A model generated the notes under the pieces. That model was not told where the DNA came from, ran no database searches, and saw only the letters and a program-made list of their open reading frames with translations. The translations under genes were made by a program, and so were the position numbers. Below are positions 8,411 through 17,774 of a stretch of DNA of 64,000 nt, one piece after another; within the stretch, counting starts at the first letter, position 1; each line of letters begins with the position of its first letter. The DNA lies in contig JBGUMQ010000017.1 of the NCBI GenBank assembly GCA_045116915.1, positions 8,045-72,044 on the forward strand, written 5' to 3'. The stretch comes from UBA9732 sp045116915. GTDB taxonomy: Bacteria; Spirochaetota; Spirochaetia; Sphaerochaetales; Sphaerochaetaceae.

Positions 8411-9358
8411 ATGGATTTCGTTGTGAACACACTTACACTTACGGTCCGCTTCGCAGTGACGCTCATGATCGCCTCCATGGGTGAGATGTTCAACCAGAAG
8501 GCCGGAATCTTCAACCTCGGATGCGAGGGTATAATGAGCGTCGGGGCATTCCTTGGCATGCTCATCCCGTTCACCATGGTGGGTGCCGGACAGGCTCCCG
8601 CATATGTCAACATCCTGGGCCTGGTTGCGGCCACCGTCTGCGGTCTGCTTCTGGGACTGGTCTTCGGCGTGATAGTCATCACGTTCCGCGCTCCCCAGGG
8701 AATCGCCGGAATCGGAATGCAGATGTTCGGAGTAGGACTTGCCGGAACGTTCTTCAGGTCCTACATCGGCGGCACGCAGTCGATCACGGGAATCTCCTCC
8801 ATGGAGATCCCCCTGCTCTCCAAGATCCCGGTGATCGGGAAGATCCTGTTCACCCACAACCCGCTGGTGTACTTCGCCTATCTTCTCGTCCCCGTGGCAT
8901 GGTATGTGATCTTCAAGACCCCCTGGGGTCTCAAGGTCAGGGCCGTGGGAACCCATCCGAAGGCCGCCGATTCGCTCGGAATCAACGTCGCCAGGGTCAG
9001 GTTCCAGAGCCTTGCCGTCGGCGGAGCCATGGCGGGATTCGCAGGAGCGTTCCTCACCCTCTGCCAGGCCAAGATGTTCAACGCCGACATTATCAACGGA
9101 CGCGGATTCATCGCCGTAGCCCTCGTGTATTTCGGACAGTGGCACCCGATCAAGATTTTCCTCGGTGCCCTGCTCTTCACGTTCGCACAGACGCTTCAGA
9201 CCCAGATCCAGATCTTCGTCCCGCAGTTCCAGTACTACGAGTTCCTCACGATGCTGCCGTACATCCTGGTCATCGTCGTCCTTGCGTTCAACCGCAAGTC
9301 CAACAGGCTGGGACCCTCGGCACTCGGAAAAGCCTTCGACAGGGAGATGCGCGTGTGA
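8411..9358 (+). CDS. Nucleoside ABC transporter permease 2
   Basis: Second permease of the importer, 315 residues, YufQ-like, with about eight hydrophobic segments. The motif FNQKAGIFNLGCEGIM (about residues 27-42) mirrors the NIGAEGQM motif of the first permease. AAGGAGG lies 6 bases before the ATG. Its stop codon shares one base with the start codon of the xanthine dehydrogenase gene, which ties purine uptake to purine oxidation. Confidence 0.87.
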   Translation: MDFVVNTLTLTVRFAVTLMIASMGEMFNQKAGIFNLGCEGIMSVGAFLGMLIPFTMVGAGQAPAYVNILGLVAATVCGLLLGLVFGVIVITFRAPQGIAGIGMQMFGVGLAGTFFRSYIGGTQSITGISSMEIPLLSKIPVIGKILFTHNPLVYFAYLLVPVAWYVIFKTPWGLKVRAVGTHPKAADSLGINVARVRFQSLAVGGAMAGFAGAFLTLCQAKMFNADIINGRGFIAVALVYFGQWHPIKIFLGALLFTFAQTLQTQIQIFVPQFQYYEFLTMLPYILVIVVLAFNRKSNRLGPSALGKAFDREMRV

Positions 9359-12300
9359 TGATCGGACTGACTGTCAACGGGAGAAACGTCTCCACGGAGA
9401 AAGACAAGAAGCTGCTCAGGTTCCTCAGGGACGACCTCAGGCTCACGTCCGTCAAGGACGGGTGCTCCGAGGGCGCCTGCGGGGCCTGCACGGTCCTGAT
9501 AAACGGGAAGGCCATGAGGGCCTGCTCGCTTCTGGTTTCGGAAGTCGAAGGCTGCACCGTCGTGACAGTCGAGGGTCTTTCCGATTCCGAGAAGGAACTC
9601 TACACGCAGGCCTTCGGGCAGGCGGGAGCCGTCCAGTGCGGCTTCTGCACCCCGGGCATGATCCTGTGCGCCAAGAGCCTTCTGGATGTGGACAACGACC
9701 CGTCCGAAGCCCAGATCCGCCACGCGATCCGCAACAACATCTGCCGCTGCACGGGCTATGTGAAGATAGTCAAGGCCATCCAGCTCGCCGGCAGGATGCT
9801 GCGTGAGGACTTCCGCATGGCCGATGACAGCAACTGGGCCATCGGAAAGCGTGTGCCGCGCGTGGATGTGAAGGACAAGGCCACCGGACGCGCGATCTAT
9901 CCCGACGACATCTACCTCGACGGCATGCTGTTCGCCGCCGCGGTCAGAAGCAGGCATCCCAGGGCCAGGGTCCTGGGCATCGATACGGATGCCGCGGAGA
10001 ACATCCCGGGCGTCGTGCGCATCCTCACGGCCGCGGACATTCCCGGAGACATCAAGGTCGGGCACCTCAAGCGCGACTGGGACGCCATGATACCCGTTGG
10101 CGGCATCACCCGCTACGTGGGTGACGTGATAGCCCTGGTGGCGGCCGAGACCTACGATGCCGCACGCAACGCCGCAGAACTCGTGAAGGTGGACTACGAG
10201 GTCCTCCCCTGCGTCAGGAACCCCTACGAGGCCATGGCGGAGGACGCCCCGCACGTGCATGAAGGCGGCAACCTGCTGGGACACATCCACATCGACAGGG
10301 GCGATGCCGATGCCGCACTTGGCGCATCGGCCCATGTGGTCAGCGGAAGGTTCTCCACACCATGGACCGAGCATGCCTTCCTTGAACCCGAGTGTGCCGT
10401 CTCCGTCCCGGAGGAGGACGGCGGCGTGAAGATTTATTCCACGGACCAGGGCGTGTACGACACACGGCGTGAGACGGCCCCCATGCTGGGCTTGCCGGAG
10501 GAGATGGTCCGTGTGGAGAACTGCTATGTCGGAGGAGGCTTCGGCGGCAAGGAGGACGTGACCGTCCAGCACCTGAGCGCCCTTGTGGCCCATCTGACCG
10601 GCCGCCCGTGCAAGATGAAGCTCCGAAGGGAGGAGAGTCTTGCCGTCCACCCCAAGCGCCATCCCATGGACATGGATTTCACGCTCGGATGCGATGGGAA
10701 CGGAATCATACAGGCCCTGAAGGGCACCGTCATATCGGACACAGGAGCATACGCGTCGTTGGGCGTGCCCGTGCTGCAGAGGGCCTGCACCCATGCATCC
10801 GGACCGTACAACTACAGCAACATCCACATAGACGGCTACGCCTACTACACCAACAACCCGCCTGCGGGGGCCTTCAGGGGATTCGGAGTCACGCAGACCT
10901 GTTTTGCCATCGAGTCCCTGCTCAACTACATGGCCGACGAGATCGGCATATCGCACTGGGAGATCAGGTTCAGGAACGCCATCAGGCCGGGCCAGAGCCT
11001 GCCCAACGGGCAGATAGTCGATGAATCCACAGGCCTTGTGGAGACTCTCCTTGCAGTCAAGGACCAGTTCGACAGCCACAAGCACACGGGAATCGCCTGT
11101 GCCATGAAGAACGCGGGCGTCGGAGTCGGAATCCCCGACTACGGGCGCGTGAATCTTGAGATCAGACATGGCAAGGTCCTGATCCACTGCGGAGGCTCAT
11201 GCCTCGGGCAGGGGTTGTGCACGGTGCTCAAGCAGATCGTCTGCGATGTCACGGGACTGGACAGGGACAAGGTCGTGGAGGAGAAATCCAACACCGCCAA
11301 TGCCCCGGACAGCGGGACATCGTCCGGCTCCAGGCACACCACGGTCTCCGGAGAGGCCGCACGGCGTGCCGCGGCGGAGCTCAGGAAGGAGCTGGATTCC
11401 GGCGCCGGCCTGGACAGCCTTGAGGGCCGCACATACTATGCCGAATACCTTGCCGAGACCGACCCGTTCGGTTCCGACCTCCCCCACCCCAAGAGCCATG
11501 TCGCCTACGGCTATGCCACGCAGATCTGCATCCTGGACGATAAGACCGAAAAGATCAGGCGGATGATCGCCGCCCATGATGTGGGACGCGCCATCAACCC
11601 GACGAACGTGGAAGGCCAGATAGAAGGCGGAGTGGTCATGGGCATGGGCTACGCCCTGCGCGAGCGCTACAGCCTCAAGGACTGCATCCCGCCGAACAAG
11701 TACGCGTCGCTGCAGCTCTTCAGGTCCGACGAGGTCCCGGAGATACAGGCGGTGATAGTGGAGCGCAAGGGCCTGGACGTCGCAAGCGGCGCCATAGGGA
11801 TCGGAGAGATAACCTGCATCCCGACCGCCCCGGCGATCGCCGACGCTTACTACAGGCTGGACGGAGTGAAGAGGACCAGCCTCCCCATCACCGGCACGCC
11901 GTATGCGGACGAGGTGCACGGCAATGCGGAGAGGAAGAACAGGATGCTCGTGGTCAACAGGGACGCCAGGTGCATAGGCTGTCTGGAATGCATGCACGCC
12001 TGTTCCAAGACCTACTTCAAATCCCACAAGCTGTCGCAGGCCTTCCTCAGGGTCCAGGCCAAGAAGGGAGTCGGAAACAAGAGCGATATAGAAGGCATGA
12101 TCATCCGCCCCGTGGTTTGCATACAATGCGGGAAATGTGCTAAAGTCTGCCCTATCGGAGCAATCAGGCAGAACCGCTTCGGAGCCTATGTCGTCGACCT
12201 TAAGATGTGCATCGATTGCGGCAAATGCCGCGATGCCTGCCCGTTCGGCCTGATGGTCGAGAACACGGAGCGCAACGTCACGATGAAGTGTCTCGCATGC

Positions 12301-12393
12301 GGTGCCTGCGTCAAGGCATGTTCGATGGGAGTGCTCAGCATAGCCAACCCCACCGGCAGCGCGCAGCAGGCTGCTCCGGCGGAAGGCAGATGA
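9358..12393 (+). CDS. Selenium-type xanthine dehydrogenase fused to a 4Fe-4S electron-transfer domain
   Basis: Fused molybdenum hydroxylase of 1011 residues. Residues 1-150 carry two [2Fe-2S] clusters (C36, C41, C44, C56; C94, C97, C129, C131). Residues 160-860 are the molybdopterin domain, with GGGFGGKED near 392, AFRGFG near 504, a GQGL segment and GIGE with the catalytic Glu near 815. This 2Fe-2S plus Mo fusion matches the selenium-dependent xanthine dehydrogenase family of about 850 residues. From about 863 a further 149 residues hold four Cys-rich 4Fe-4S motifs (CIGCLECMHAC, CIQCGKCAKVC, CIDCGKCRDAC, CLACGACVKAC). No FAD subunit is encoded nearby, so this tail probably accepts the electrons. 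The ATG at 11944 (residue 863) has GGAGAGG 9 bases upstream, so a separate tail protein could also be made. Xanthine or hypoxanthine is the likely substrate, from family and transporter context. Confidence 0.85.
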   Translation: MIGLTVNGRNVSTEKDKKLLRFLRDDLRLTSVKDGCSEGACGACTVLINGKAMRACSLLVSEVEGCTVVTVEGLSDSEKELYTQAFGQAGAVQCGFCTPGMILCAKSLLDVDNDPSEAQIRHAIRNNICRCTGYVKIVKAIQLAGRMLREDFRMADDSNWAIGKRVPRVDVKDKATGRAIYPDDIYLDGMLFAAAVRSRHPRARVLGIDTDAAENIPGVVRILTAADIPGDIKVGHLKRDWDAMIPVGGITRYVGDVIALVAAETYDAARNAAELVKVDYEVLPCVRNPYEAMAEDAPHVHEGGNLLGHIHIDRGDADAALGASAHVVSGRFSTPWTEHAFLEPECAVSVPEEDGGVKIYSTDQGVYDTRRETAPMLGLPEEMVRVENCYVGGGFGGKEDVTVQHLSALVAHLTGRPCKMKLRREESLAVHPKRHPMDMDFTLGCDGNGIIQALKGTVISDTGAYASLGVPVLQRACTHASGPYNYSNIHIDGYAYYTNNPPAGAFRGFGVTQTCFAIESLLNYMADEIGISHWEIRFRNAIRPGQSLPNGQIVDESTGLVETLLAVKDQFDSHKHTGIACAMKNAGVGVGIPDYGRVNLEIRHGKVLIHCGGSCLGQGLCTVLKQIVCDVTGLDRDKVVEEKSNTANAPDSGTSSGSRHTTVSGEAARRAAAELRKELDSGAGLDSLEGRTYYAEYLAETDPFGSDLPHPKSHVAYGYATQICILDDKTEKIRRMIAAHDVGRAINPTNVEGQIEGGVVMGMGYALRERYSLKDCIPPNKYASLQLFRSDEVPEIQAVIVERKGLDVASGAIGIGEITCIPTAPAIADAYYRLDGVKRTSLPITGTPYADEVHGNAERKNRMLVVNRDARCIGCLECMHACSKTYFKSHKLSQAFLRVQAKKGVGNKSDIEGMIIRPVVCIQCGKCAKVCPIGAIRQNRFGAYVVDLKMCIDCGKCRDACPFGLMVENTERNVTMKCLACGACVKACSMGVLSIANPTGSAQQAAPAEGR

Positions 12394-13457
12394 TGACAGA
12401 GAAACTGGAAGACTTCAGAAAACAGCTCGAGGACCTGGACACCAGGCTCTCCGACCCCGGGACGATGAAGGACATGGAGCTCTACAAGAGCCTCATGCTG
12501 GAGAGAAGCCACCTCGTTCCCATAGTGGACGAGCTGACGAACCTCAAATCCCTGATGGAGACCCTGGCGGACAACGATGCCCTCTCTCGCGGAGATGATG
12601 AGGAAATCGCGGCCATGGCCAAAGAAGAGATACCTGTTCTGAAGGAGCAGATAGAAAAGAGCGAGCGCCGCTGCAAGATGCTCCTCATCCCGCCCGATCC
12701 TCTTGAGGGCAAGAACATAATCATGGAGATCAGGGCCGGAACGGGCGGAGAGGAAGCCGCGCTGTTCGCGTCGGACCTGTACCGCATGTACAGCTACTAC
12801 GCCGAATCCATGCACTGGAAGATAGAGGAGATCAGCTCCAACGCCACCGAGCTCGGCGGCTACAAGGAGATCGTCCTCTCCATCAGCGGCAAGGATGTCT
12901 ACGGCAGCCTCCGCTGGGAGAGCGGCGTCCACCGCGTCCAGCGTGTGCCCGAGACCGAAAGCGGCGGCCGCATCCACACATCCGCCGTCACGGTCGCCGT
13001 CCTGCCCGAAGCCGAGGAGACCGAGGTCGACATCCGCCAGGAGGACCTGCGCATCGATGTCATGCGCGCCGGCGGTCCCGGCGGCCAGTGCGTCAACACG
13101 ACGGAAAGCGCCGTCAGGATAACCCACATCCCCTCAGGTCTTGTGGTCATCTGCCAGAACCAGAAGTCGCAGCTTCAGAACCGCATGGAGGCCATGAGGG
13201 TCCTGAGGTCCAGGCTCTACGACCTGGAGGCCGGAAGGAAGGCCAAAGAGCGCGCCGAGGAGCGCAGGAGCCAGGTCGGGAGCGGAGACAGGAGCGAGCG
13301 CATCCGCACGTACAACTTCCCCCAGAACAGGCTCACGGACCACAGGATCAACCTGACGCTCTACAAGCTGGATCTGGTCATGGAAGGCCAGCTCCAGGAC
13401 GTGATCGAAGCCCTGAAGGTCGCGGCCGGCGAACAGGCATTGAGGGATGCCACATGA
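12390..13457 (+). CDS. prfA: Peptide chain release factor 1
   Basis: Class I release factor of 355 residues that reads UAA and UAG and triggers hydrolysis of peptidyl-tRNA on the ribosome. The GGQ tripeptide sits in RAGGPGGQCVN near residue 231, and the RVPETES segment carries the P-x-T codon-recognition motif of RF1, not the SPF of RF2. Two adjacent ATGs (12390 and 12393) follow a GGAAGG site; the first overlaps the xanthine dehydrogenase stop as ATGA. Downstream it overlaps prmC by 4 bases. The link to a redox enzyme gene is unusual, the link to prmC is common. Confidence 0.93.
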   Translation: MMTEKLEDFRKQLEDLDTRLSDPGTMKDMELYKSLMLERSHLVPIVDELTNLKSLMETLADNDALSRGDDEEIAAMAKEEIPVLKEQIEKSERRCKMLLIPPDPLEGKNIIMEIRAGTGGEEAALFASDLYRMYSYYAESMHWKIEEISSNATELGGYKEIVLSISGKDVYGSLRWESGVHRVQRVPETESGGRIHTSAVTVAVLPEAEETEVDIRQEDLRIDVMRAGGPGGQCVNTTESAVRITHIPSGLVVICQNQKSQLQNRMEAMRVLRSRLYDLEAGRKAKERAEERRSQVGSGDRSERIRTYNFPQNRLTDHRINLTLYKLDLVMEGQLQDVIEALKVAAGEQALRDAT

Positions 13458-14320
13458 CGCTGCCCGAACTCTACAGGTCATTCGTCAGCTCTTTCCGTGA
13501 CATCAGCGACTCCCCGGAGGCCGATGCCCGGATCCTCATCTGCTCCTGCCTGGGCCTGACTCAGACCCAGCTTGCGCTTGCCACAGACGAACAGGTCCCT
13601 GAGGACAGGCTCGACGAGCTCGAGTCCCTACGTCGCGAACGGTGTGCAGGAAAACCCGTGGCGTATCTGACCGGCGAGCGCGGTTTCTATGAGAGCGTGT
13701 TCAAAGTCACGGAAGACACCCTCATCCCCCGTGCAGATACCGAGACCCTTGTCGAGGAAGCCCTTGCGGACATAGTCGAACGATACCAGGACCAGGATTC
13801 GGTCAGGATCCTGGACCTCTGCTGCGGAACCGGATGCATAGGCATTTCGGTGGCCAAGGTCCTTTCGGAGTGTTTCGACAATGTCAGCCTCACGCTCGCC
13901 GATCTCTCCGACAAGGCCATGGAGGTCTGCCGGCAGAACGCCGGACAACTGGTCACGGAGGAGAACATCGACCTGGAGTTCGTCACGGGGAATCTGTTCG
14001 ACAATCTGGGTGATGCCCGGTTCGATGCCATCCTTTCCAATCCCCCGTACATCCCGAGCGCGGTTGTCCCCACGCTTGAAAAGCAGGTCCTGTTCGAGCC
14101 CCGCATGGCGCTCGACGGAGGTGCCGACGGCCTGGACTTCATCCGCGCGATCTCGGAAGGGGCATGGGACCGCCTTGTGCCCGGCGGCCTGCTTGAGATG
14201 GAGATCGGCTACGACCAGGGCGATGCGGCCGTCGGGATCCTGGAGGGCGCCGGCTACTCGGAAGTGGCGATCGTCAAGGACCTTGGCGACAACGACAGGG
14301 TTGTAAAAGGATTCAAATAA
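13454..14320 (+). CDS. prmC: Release factor glutamine methyltransferase
   Basis: S-adenosylmethionine-dependent methyltransferase of 288 residues (HemK/PrmC) that methylates the Gln of the GGQ motif in release factors, the product of the gene before it. The SAM-binding loop LDLCCGTGCIGIS lies near residue 118 and the catalytic NPPY motif reads SNPPYIPS near 195. It has a helical N-terminal domain with an LTGERGFYESVF segment typical of PrmC. It overlaps prfA by 4 bases (ATGA). The last bases of the gene contain the relA promoter. Confidence 0.93.
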   Translation: MTLPELYRSFVSSFRDISDSPEADARILICSCLGLTQTQLALATDEQVPEDRLDELESLRRERCAGKPVAYLTGERGFYESVFKVTEDTLIPRADTETLVEEALADIVERYQDQDSVRILDLCCGTGCIGISVAKVLSECFDNVSLTLADLSDKAMEVCRQNAGQLVTEENIDLEFVTGNLFDNLGDARFDAILSNPPYIPSAVVPTLEKQVLFEPRMALDGGADGLDFIRAISEGAWDRLVPGGLLEMEIGYDQGDAAVGILEGAGYSEVAIVKDLGDNDRVVKGFK

Positions 14321-14329
14321 TTATTTAAT
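14301..14329 (+). promoter_or_regulatory. Leaderless-type promoter of the RelA/SpoT gene
   Basis: TTGTAA (14301-14306), a 17-base spacer and TTTAAT (14324-14329) are followed by 6 bases and the ATG at 14336. The promoter overlaps the 3' end of prmC. There is no ribosome-binding site, so the stringent-response gene can be transcribed alone from a leaderless mRNA. Confidence 0.65.
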
Positions 14330-14335
14330 ATCCCT

Positions 14336-16405
14336 ATGCCCAACGAAGCCCTGGTTTCAGCTTTCCTTTCAAAAATCCGCAAGAACTACAACGACGAGGA
14401 CTACGAGAAGATCCGTCAGGCGGCCGAATTCGCCAACTCGATGCACGCCGATCAGAAGCGCAAGAGCGGCGAGCCCTACATAATCCATCCGCTGGCCGTG
14501 GCCGAGACCCTGGCCATGCGGCTGAACATGGACTGCGACACGGTTTGCGCCGGACTCCTGCATGATGTCATAGAGGATACGTCGGCAACAGCCGAGGAAG
14601 TCGAGCAGATGTTCGGGAAGAACGTCTGCGAACTGGTCCAGGGCGTCACCAAGATCGCCGTCATCAAGAGCCAGTCCAGAAGTGTCGCCGAGGCCGAGAC
14701 CATCAGGAAGATGTTCATCGCCATGAGCAAGAACATGCCTGTGATCATCATCAAGCTGGCGGACAAGCTGCACAACATGCGCACGCTCCAGTTCATGGAC
14801 CAGACACGCGCAAAGGAGATCGCAAGTGCCTGTCTGGACATCTACGCACCGCTTGCCGACAGGCTCGGTATCTCATGGATGAAGGCCGAGCTCGAGGACC
14901 TGAGCCTCAAGACGCTCAAGCCCGACACCTACAACTACATACAGGACTACCTTCAGTCCAAGCGCGGCGAGTTCACCAAGTACCTCGAGACCGTCAAGCG
15001 CAAGATCGCCAACGCCTGCATAGACAACGGGATAAAGAACATAACCATCCTGTCCAGGGAGAAGCACACGTACTCCATCTACATGAAGATGAAGAAGCGC
15101 CGCAAGGAGCTGGACGAGATATTCGACATACTCGGCGTGAGAGTCATCTGCAACTCGGTCACCGAATGCTACACCCTGGTCGGCATAGTCCACCAGCTCT
15201 GGCCTCCCATGGAGGGCAGGTTCAAGGACTACATCGCCATGCCCAAGGCCAACAACTACCAGAGCCTGCATACGACCATCATGGGAATGAACGGAGTGAT
15301 CCTGGAGGTCCAGATCAGGACCTACGAGATGGACAAGATCGCCGAATACGGAGTCGCATCCCACTGGGTCTACAAGGCCGAAAGCGGTTCGGCCGCCAGC
15401 AGCCAGAGCTGGGTGAACATGGACAGCCAGCAGCTTTCCAGGATCGCCACAAAGCTCAAGAGCTGGAACACCGAGATCGAGCAGAGCGATTCCTTCATGG
15501 ATGAGATCAAGGGCGAGCTTCTGAAGGACACGATCTACGTGTTCACGCCCAAAGGCCAGGCGGTAGAGCTCCCCATAGGCTCGACGGCGCTGGACTTCGC
15601 ATACACCATCCACACCGAAATCGGAAACCACACCGTCAGCGCCAAGGCCAACGGCAACATCATCCCTCTGGGTCAGCCCCTGCAGAACACCCAGGTGATT
15701 GAGATCGTCACTCAGAAGAACGCCCGACCCCGTGTCACATGGCTGAAATATGCGCATACAACCAGTGCCAGAAGGAAGATCAGGTCCTGGCTGAACAAGT
15801 ACGACGAGAACCTGCTGATCGACAAGAACATCATCGCCAAGAAGAAGGAAGTCGAGGCGGCGATAGCCGAGGCCGACGCGGAGATAGCGAAAAACGCGCC
15901 GCAGATGCTTCCACAGGACATTCCTTCCGGGGATATCGTCAGACAGTACAAGGGCCAGACCAAGAACACCATCACAGTCGGCAAGCAGCGCAACATGATG
16001 ATCCAGATCGCCCAGTGCTGCAACCCGGCACCCGGAGACAAGATCGTCGGCTACGTCTCCCGCGGCCGCGGGATCATCGTCCACAAGGTGGACTGCCCGA
16101 ACCTGTCGCACATGAACGAGATAGACCTGCGCAAGATCGCCGTCGAGTGGGAGACCACCGAGACGATCACCAGGAAGTTCATCGTCACCAGCAAGAGGAC
16201 GCAGGACCTGTTCAGCGAGATCGAGGCGGCGATCAGGAACCAGCACGGACACCTTGTGTCCGGCAGCCTCGTGGAGGACGAGATGGGCAACCTTGTCGGA
16301 ACCTTCAGCATGGAGTGCGACGACGAGGATTCATACAAGAAGGTAATCAAGTCCATCAGGAACGTACCGAACGTCATAAAGATATCGCCGGCCCCGATGG
16401 GCTGA
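14336..16405 (+). CDS. relA: Bifunctional (p)ppGpp synthetase/hydrolase, RelA/SpoT family
   Basis: Stringent-response enzyme of 689 residues. The hydrolase HD domain is intact (H51, HDVIEDT at 76-82) and is followed by KLADKLHNMRTL. The synthetase domain includes RFKDYIAMPKANNYQSLH. A TGS domain (YVFTPKGQAVELP) and a C-terminal ACT domain (about 620-689) complete the long Rel layout. With both active sites preserved it should make and degrade (p)ppGpp. The start has no ribosome-binding site and lies 6 bases after a good -10 box. It is the only RelA/SpoT gene in this window. A relaxed name, rel, would fit equally well. Confidence 0.92.
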   Translation: MPNEALVSAFLSKIRKNYNDEDYEKIRQAAEFANSMHADQKRKSGEPYIIHPLAVAETLAMRLNMDCDTVCAGLLHDVIEDTSATAEEVEQMFGKNVCELVQGVTKIAVIKSQSRSVAEAETIRKMFIAMSKNMPVIIIKLADKLHNMRTLQFMDQTRAKEIASACLDIYAPLADRLGISWMKAELEDLSLKTLKPDTYNYIQDYLQSKRGEFTKYLETVKRKIANACIDNGIKNITILSREKHTYSIYMKMKKRRKELDEIFDILGVRVICNSVTECYTLVGIVHQLWPPMEGRFKDYIAMPKANNYQSLHTTIMGMNGVILEVQIRTYEMDKIAEYGVASHWVYKAESGSAASSQSWVNMDSQQLSRIATKLKSWNTEIEQSDSFMDEIKGELLKDTIYVFTPKGQAVELPIGSTALDFAYTIHTEIGNHTVSAKANGNIIPLGQPLQNTQVIEIVTQKNARPRVTWLKYAHTTSARRKIRSWLNKYDENLLIDKNIIAKKKEVEAAIAEADAEIAKNAPQMLPQDIPSGDIVRQYKGQTKNTITVGKQRNMMIQIAQCCNPAPGDKIVGYVSRGRGIIVHKVDCPNLSHMNEIDLRKIAVEWETTETITRKFIVTSKRTQDLFSEIEAAIRNQHGHLVSGSLVEDEMGNLVGTFSMECDDEDSYKKVIKSIRNVPNVIKISPAPMG

Positions 16406-16447
16406 CCGGATACAGATCCACATCTGTTGTGGAAAAAGGAGTGAGAG

Positions 16448-16891
16448 ATGCCGAAAGTAGTAGTCGCCAATGATCATGGTGCTGTGGAGCTCACAGCTTC
16501 GATTGTGGATTTCCTCAGATCCGAGGGTTATGAGGTCAACTATCTCGGAACCGCCGAGAACAGGAGTGTCGATTATCCGGACATGGCGGAGCTCGCATGC
16601 AGGGAATACCTGAAGGGCGGCTATGAGTTCGGAGTCCTCTGCTGCGGGACCGGAATCGGGATCTCCATCTCCGCGAACAAGATCCGCGGAATCCGCTGCG
16701 CCCTGCCCCAGAACCGCTTCGCCGCCGAGATGGCGAAGGAGCACAACGACGCGAACTTCATCGCTTTCGGCGGAAGGATCGACTACAGCGACAGCGTCCT
16801 GGACATGGTCAAGGCCTACATCTCCACTGAAGTTTCGCAGGACGAGCGCCATGCACGCCGCCGCGCCAAGATGATGGCGCTGGAGAACTGA
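16448..16891 (+). CDS. rpiB: Ribose-5-phosphate isomerase B
   Basis: Sugar-phosphate isomerase of 147 residues interconverting ribose 5-phosphate and ribulose 5-phosphate in the pentose phosphate pathway. ANDHGA at residues 7-12 and the catalytic Cys in CCGTGIG (C66) are those of the RpiB/LacAB fold. A strong AAGGAG lies 6 bases before the ATG. It could process the ribose phosphate released from nucleosides imported by the upstream transporter. It converges with the minus-strand gene 18 bases downstream. Confidence 0.92.
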   Translation: MPKVVVANDHGAVELTASIVDFLRSEGYEVNYLGTAENRSVDYPDMAELACREYLKGGYEFGVLCCGTGIGISISANKIRGIRCALPQNRFAAEMAKEHNDANFIAFGGRIDYSDSVLDMVKAYISTEVSQDERHARRRAKMMALEN

Positions 16892-16909
16892 GGTCTCCTA
16901 GTCCGGTTT

Positions 16910-17737
16910 TCACATCAGGAATCCGTCTATTATCCTCTTCACTTCCGTCGTATCCAGCGGATGTCCCTTCGACTCGAATGTCATGAGCAGTTTGTCTCCG
17001 GGAAGGAACTCGAAATTGTAGTATTCGCTGATCTTGGGCATGAACGAGTTCATTATGTACTCCGGATCGTCCATTCTTCCGAAATGCTCCCAGTAGTATA
17101 CTTTCCTCGTCCGTTTGTTGAGGACGGTGAAATCGGGATAGAGGAACACCTGGAATTCCTCATTCAGTGCGACAGTCTCCTCGTATCTGTACGGTACACC
17201 AGCTTCATCCAGCATGCCTGCGATGATCCATTCGCTCTTCGACCTGACCTTCTCGCCGCGCGAAGTCTCGTAATAATGGTCCTTCTTGCCCATCCACCTG
17301 TTCTTGTATTCCTCTTCCTGCCACCTTCGGGCAAAACCCTCATCGGTGAATGCGCTCGGCTTTGTGTTGTCCTTCATGAAGTCCGGGAGCATCCTGTAGA
17401 CCTGGTCGATATCCGCGTGATCATCTTTCCCGTCCGATTTCGACTCAAGTATTCCGATGCATTTATCGATCTGTTGAATCTCTAGTTCCGCGGCCCTTTT
17501 CAACTTCTGTCCATATGCCTTTGTCGCAAGGAGACCGACGGTCTCCTTGTCTTCCAGAGAGAGGTACTTCTGCTCCGAATCGGAGATCCTATGGTAAAGC
17601 CTGGTTTTCCCGTTCTGTATCCTTGAAACCAGGGAACCTTCGGTTTTTATTGCAGATGATCCTGTGATTCTTGAAGACAGAATCGTCAGGTTCTTCCTCT
17701 TTCCCTTCAGAACTTTGAGCAACTCTTGTTTGTCCAT
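16910..17737 (-). CDS. Hypothetical protein with a PD-(D/E)XK nuclease-like core
   Basis: Protein of 275 residues without a recognised name. The N-terminal half is Lys- and Arg-rich and helical. In the C-terminal half, RSKSEWIIAGML, YPDFTVLN and KVYYWEHFG follow the spacing E-x(n)-PD-x(n)-E-x-[HG] of PD-(D/E)XK nucleases and restriction-endonuclease-like folds. The ATG at 17737 is preferred; a GTG five codons earlier is possible, and neither has a clear ribosome-binding site. Its codon use and base composition look more AT-rich than the neighbours. A perfect palindrome lies upstream. An accessory or mobile origin is likely but no partner gene is present. Confidence 0.55.
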   Translation of the reverse strand: MDKQELLKVLKGKRKNLTILSSRITGSSAIKTEGSLVSRIQNGKTRLYHRISDSEQKYLSLEDKETVGLLATKAYGQKLKRAAELEIQQIDKCIGILESKSDGKDDHADIDQVYRMLPDFMKDNTKPSAFTDEGFARRWQEEEYKNRWMGKKDHYYETSRGEKVRSKSEWIIAGMLDEAGVPYRYEETVALNEEFQVFLYPDFTVLNKRTRKVYYWEHFGRMDDPEYIMNSFMPKISEYYNFEFLPGDKLLMTFESKGHPLDTTEVKRIIDGFLM

Positions 17738-17774
17738 AGCAACAATGCACACAAAACCTGTGTTTTGATGTCAG

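Noticed and set aside
8521..9357. A long frame that would extend the xanthine dehydrogenase upstream by 279 codons
   Set aside because: It runs through permease 2 in another frame and shows no protein-like pattern; the ATG at 9358 begins the conserved 2Fe-2S domain.
9235..11187. A 650-codon minus-strand frame opposite the xanthine dehydrogenase gene
   Set aside because: Shadow frame; no motif, no start signal.
9358..12393. Selenocysteine codon in the selenium-type enzyme
   Set aside because: The frame has no internal TGA; this family uses labile selenium in the cofactor, so no insertion element is expected.
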